This document shows positions 63,542-64,000 of a stretch of DNA of 64,000 nucleotides, piece by piece. Positions within the stretch are counted from its first letter, which is position 1, and every line of letters begins with the position of its first letter. The notes below the pieces were generated by a model. It had not been told where the DNA came from. It saw only the letters and a list, made by a program, of their open reading frames with translations, and ran no database searches. Position numbers and translations under genes: made by a program. Source of the DNA: Roseococcus sp. (GTDB lineage Bacteria > Pseudomonadota > Alphaproteobacteria > Acetobacterales > Acetobacteraceae); contig JAOAIK010000046.1 of NCBI GenBank assembly GCA_026414745.1, forward strand, positions 1-64,000, given 5' to 3'.

Positions 63542-64000
63542 TGCGCCGGCTGCTGCTCGCCGCGCTCGCGCTGCTTGCGCTGGGCGCGGCCCCGCTCGCC
63601 GCGCAGGAGCGCGCGGGCGGCGCGCGCTTCGTCGTCACCACCGCCGAGGGCAGCGGCCCGACGCGGGACCAGGCGCTCGCCTCCGCCCTGCTCGCCGCGG
63701 TCGAGCAGGTGACGGGCGCCGCGGTGGGCACGCGCGACGTGGCGCTGCGGACCTTCGGGCTCATCGTCACCGACCGCAGCGACACCTTCGTGGTGAGCGA
63801 GAACCTGCGGCAGGAGATCGCGCGCGTCTCGGGCGGGCTGGTCGGCAGCTACCGCGTGCTGGAGGTGCGGCAGGAGCCGCCCAACACCGTGGTGCGCATC
63901 GAGGCCGAGGTCGCCGTCTTCCGCCCGACGCAGGACCAGGCGGCGACGCGCCGGCGCATCGCCGTCTCCGACTTCCGCGACCAGCAGGGGCGGCGCACCG
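63541..64000 (+). CDS. Secreted FlgT/LPP20-like protein, 3' end outside window
   Basis: The first 153 codons are visible and the gene continues past the window edge. The signal peptide (RLLLAALALLALGAAPLAAQ) is followed by a domain AEGSGPTRDQALASALLAAV and RVLEVRQEPPNTVVRIEAEV, then AVSDFRDQQGRRT, resembling FlgT-N/LPP20-type domains. Those bind the outer-membrane flagellar or lipoprotein partners. Co-transcribed with lpoB (TGATG overlap). A flagellar role is unlikely without other fla genes in the window. Confidence 0.7.
   Translation, partial: MRRLLLAALALLALGAAPLAAQERAGGARFVVTTAEGSGPTRDQALASALLAAVEQVTGAAVGTRDVALRTFGLIVTDRSDTFVVSENLRQEIARVSGGLVGSYRVLEVRQEPPNTVVRIEAEVAVFRPTQDQAATRRRIAVSDFRDQQGRRT

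Overview
The window is very GC-rich (about three quarters G+C by eye), almost fully coding, and has alphaproteobacterial gene families throughout. These include a bo3-independent CydAB pair of the short Q-loop type, a complete PQQ biosynthesis cluster, TRAP transport linked to protocatechuate catabolism, an alphaproteobacterial-style DnaG/RpoD pair, and DUF1194 and COG3014 proteins. This fits a Rhodospirillales/Acetobacteraceae-type (Roseomonas-like) chromosome. That placement is an inference from gene content; no 16S or other marker lies in the window. I found no tRNA, rRNA, CRISPR array, insertion sequence or integrase. No stretch longer than 300 bases lacks a gene; the longest gap is 19552-19817.

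Layout, left half. 1-3.9 kb: end of a DUF4214/FkbM methyltransferase gene, then a leftward overlapping operon cobW-type GTPase > WD40 protein > aldo/keto reductase. 3.9-6.9 kb: GbsR/MarR-type regulator > cydA > cydB, leftward. 7-13.4 kb: dnaG, rpoD, a GNAT enzyme and a K+/H+ antiporter, then a small cytochrome c. 13.5-15.6 kb: lysozyme-like protein, ICMT-like protein and YgfZ. 15.6-19.6 kb: surface polysaccharide genes (GT9, GT4, 2OG-Fe(II) oxygenase, O-antigen ligase). 19.8-25 kb: dihydroorotase, lipoprotein, then the yfgM-like/bamB/der trio. 25-28.7 kb: an orphan CoA-transferase A subunit, an AlkA-type glycosylase, a lactate-permease family protein and a DMT exporter. 28.7-33.8 kb: propionyl-CoA synthetase, enoyl-CoA hydratase, acyl-CoA ligase, alpha/beta hydrolase.

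Layout, right half. 33.9-36.4 kb: MgtA-type P-ATPase. 36.4-41.4 kb: pqqABCDE (including a 26-residue pqqA) followed by a PQQ-type sugar dehydrogenase and a dihaem cytochrome c, which together form a cofactor + enzyme + electron-acceptor module. 41.5-42.6 kb: a Usg-like aspartate-semialdehyde dehydrogenase paralogue lacking both catalytic residues. 42.6-46.2 kb: a tightly overlapping four-gene cassette (polytopic membrane protein, Cys-rich lipoprotein, signal-less PG-binding lytic transglycosylase, signal-less VWA protein). This is the most novel-looking unit and resembles a domesticated lysis or envelope-remodelling module. 46.2-49.7 kb: M20 amidohydrolase, substrate-binding protein, class II aldolase, SDR. 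49.7-55.2 kb: dctPQM-pcaHGB, an uptake-plus-ring-cleavage operon. 55.3-57.8 kb: DMT transporter, luciferase-like monooxygenase, a single-CBS mini-protein. 57.9-61 kb: SorAB-like sulfite dehydrogenase and NnrE/NnrD. 61.1-64 kb: a lipoprotein operon (COG3014, YcfL, LpoB homologues and a FlgT/LPP20-like protein running off the edge).
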